A stretch of DNA of 23,938 bases from Pelagibacteraceae bacterium. Lineage in GTDB: Bacteria; Pseudomonadota; Alphaproteobacteria; Pelagibacterales; Pelagibacteraceae. The translations under genes and the position numbers were made by a program. The notes below the pieces were generated by a model. The model searched no databases, had not been told where the DNA came from, and saw nothing but the letters and a program-made list of their open reading frames with translations. The stretch covers positions 1 to 23,938 of the forward strand of contig NYVZ01000029.1 of the NCBI GenBank assembly GCA_002684895.1, written 5' to 3'. Numbering within the stretch: the first letter of the stretch is position 1; each line of letters opens with the position of its first letter. Below are positions 22,853-23,938 of the stretch, piece after piece.

Positions 22853-23502
22853 AGTTTTTCTTTAAGAATTCGATCTCTAAATTCTTGTAGGTCAGACCAT
22901 GCGAATTTCTTTTGAGAAGGTTGTCTAATTAAAAAATTAGGGTGATAACTTGACATACAACTATAAGTATAATTATTTATTCTTAGTTTTAGCCATTTGC
23001 CCCTAATTTTAGTTATAGACTGCTGCTCATTGAACAAGGTTTTTAAGGCAGCAGATCCTAATATCATAATTAATTTAGGATTTATAATTTTTATATGATC
23101 GAGAATTAGTGGTTGAAAATTTACAATATCATTTTCACTCAATTTTCTATTATCTGGCAATCGAAAGTTAACAACATTAGTTATATATACTTTATTTCTA
23201 TTAAGACTAATTGCCTCAAGCATTTTATCTAATAATAAACCAGCGTCTTTCGAAAAGGGTTTTCCATCAATTTCATCAGATATGCCAGGTGAGTCGCCTA
23301 TGAGCATAATTTTTGATTTACTGTTACCATCAGAAAAAACTAATTGATGACTTTGTTTGCTATAAATATTTTTTAGAGATAATATTCTTACTTTAAGTTT
23401 TTCAAGTGTAAGGCTATTTTTTTTATTTTTATTTTTAAAAATAACTCTGTCATAAAGGCCCGATGATTGATAAAATTCAAAAATATTTTTATTATTTTGC
23501 AT
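22846..23502 (-). CDS. Uracil-DNA glycosylase, family-4-like, without Fe-S cysteines
   Basis: A 218-residue protein of the uracil-DNA glycosylase superfamily, which removes uracil from DNA. After a variable N-terminus comes LVFSDGNSKSKIMLIGDSPG, where motif A (GDSPG, 69-73) replaces the common GEAPG, followed by SDEIDGKPFSKDAGLLLDKM. VYITNVVNFRLPDNRK is the central family segment and motif B is SYHPNFLIR (H187, P188). Family 4 enzymes normally hold a 4Fe-4S cluster with four cysteines. Here the whole protein has only two, C182 and C218, neither at those places; F113 and F129 occupy the spots where family 4 has its third and fourth ligands. The gene overlaps rnhB by 7 bases, and its start is 6 bases from the divergent TPR-protein gene. 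Upstream of it are no other minus-strand genes in the window. Confidence 0.88.
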   Translation of the reverse strand: MQNNKNIFEFYQSSGLYDRVIFKNKNKKNSLTLEKLKVRILSLKNIYSKQSHQLVFSDGNSKSKIMLIGDSPGISDEIDGKPFSKDAGLLLDKMLEAISLNRNKVYITNVVNFRLPDNRKLSENDIVNFQPLILDHIKIINPKLIMILGSAALKTLFNEQQSITKIRGKWLKLRINNYTYSCMSSYHPNFLIRQPSQKKFAWSDLQEFRDRILKEKLC

Positions 23503-23508
23503 TTATAC

Positions 23509-23938
23509 ATGAGTTTAAAAAGATATTTTTTAATTGGAATTACTTTAATTTTATTATCCACCGCTAATGCATCTGCATTTACTCAAAAAGAGTATAAAAG
23601 AATTTACTCCTCAGATTATATTACAAATTATCTGTACGGATCTGTTTTGCATGATGAAAATAAACACAACTTAGCAGTGAATACTTTAAGAAAAAATTCC
23701 AAATTAAAAGGTCAACATTCTTACTATGATATTAGATATATAACATCACTTGCCGTTGATGGAAAACTTGATGAAGCTGCACAAAATATTTTTTTATTAG
23801 ATAATTTGTATGCAGAAGTATTTGTATTTGATTTCATAAAATCTGTATTTTATCTCAAAAATAAAGAATATGAAAAAGCTTCGTTGCAAATCAAAAAGCT
23901 CAAGAGTCAAGATAGATTATTAATTGAGCTTAAAAATG
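23509..23938 (+). CDS. Secreted TPR-like repeat protein (partial, C-terminus outside window)
   Basis: The ATG at 23509 opens a frame that runs off the window, giving 143 complete codons. Residues 1-23 are a signal peptide (MSLKRYFLIGITLILLSTAN, then ASA before FTQ). Then come helix-pair repeats: NYLYGSVLHDENKHNLAVNT, the LDEAAQNIFLLDNLY segment and VFYLKNKEYEKASLQIKKLK. Each shows the alternating small/aromatic pattern of tetratricopeptide repeats. Alphaproteobacteria often have a periplasmic TPR protein of this shape ('YLAGRxAxxxxDxxxAxxYYxxAL'). Function is not known; such proteins usually act as scaffolds at the envelope. Its start is only 6 bases from the divergent glycosylase start. Confidence 0.7.
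   Translation, partial: MSLKRYFLIGITLILLSTANASAFTQKEYKRIYSSDYITNYLYGSVLHDENKHNLAVNTLRKNSKLKGQHSYYDIRYITSLAVDGKLDEAAQNIFLLDNLYAEVFVFDFIKSVFYLKNKEYEKASLQIKKLKSQDRLLIELKN

Noticed and set aside
1..23938. tRNA, rRNA, CRISPR arrays, insertion sequences, prophage or restriction partners of ccrM
   Set aside because: Looked for on both strands; virtually all sequence is taken by identified housekeeping genes and no repeats with spacers, inverted-repeat ends or transposase motifs were seen.

Overview
The window looks like a piece of chromosome from a streamlined, very AT-rich marine alphaproteobacterium of the SAR11/Pelagibacterales type. Three things point there: strong A/T bias in every gene, lysine/asparagine/isoleucine-rich proteins, and alphaproteobacterial gene orders. 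Those orders are coxB-coxA-ctaB-(small ORF)-ctaG-coxC-SURF1, a split ATP synthase with atpI-atpB-atpE-atpF'-atpF apart from the F1 genes, dciA(DUF721)-dsbA-smc next to divergent mutY, and a CcrM-type methyltransferase. The assignment is inference; no rRNA or marker search was possible. I found no mobile element, CRISPR array, phage gene, tRNA or rRNA.

Layout. Positions 1-2533 (minus strand) hold a haloacid-dehalogenase-like gene, ubiA and the N-terminal part of pmbA/tldE. Positions 2555-3262 (plus) hold rsmE, converging on tldD (3259-4677, minus). Positions 4749-10198 (plus) hold a compact aa3 cytochrome c oxidase operon: coxB, coxA, ctaB (heme O synthase), a 36-residue one-helix protein, ctaG/cox11, coxC and SURF1. 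thrC follows with a 4-base overlap. Positions 11580-12927 (minus) hold thrB and rnhA, with a double-CDGSH Fe-S protein divergent from thrB. Positions 13208-18992 (minus) form one run: dciA-like, dsbA-like, smc, atpI, atpB, atpE, atpF', atpF. Positions 18996-21121 (plus) hold mutY and a flavin monooxygenase. Positions 21116-23502 (minus) hold a family-4-like uracil-DNA glycosylase, rnhB and ccrM. The window ends inside a secreted TPR-like protein on the plus strand.

How the genes fit together. The left and middle parts serve respiration (ubiquinone prenylation, heme O synthesis, the oxidase and its copper and heme assembly factors, the F0 sector). The right part serves genome upkeep (helicase loader-like protein, SMC, MutY, UDG, RNase HII, CcrM). 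The last two steps of threonine synthesis (ThrB, ThrC) lie on opposite strands flanking rnhA. Both halves of the TldD/TldE protease pair are present.

The content is mostly housekeeping and I do not see an obvious new multi-gene system. The points worth a second look are: an 809-residue SMC with no recognisable hinge domain; a family-4-like uracil-DNA glycosylase lacking all the usual Fe-S cysteines; a SURF1 gene with no canonical start codon, in the same frame as coxC and just behind its stop; an overlooked 36-residue oxidase-operon membrane protein; and extreme compaction (about 270 non-coding bases by my count, with divergent start codons only 3 and 6 bases apart).
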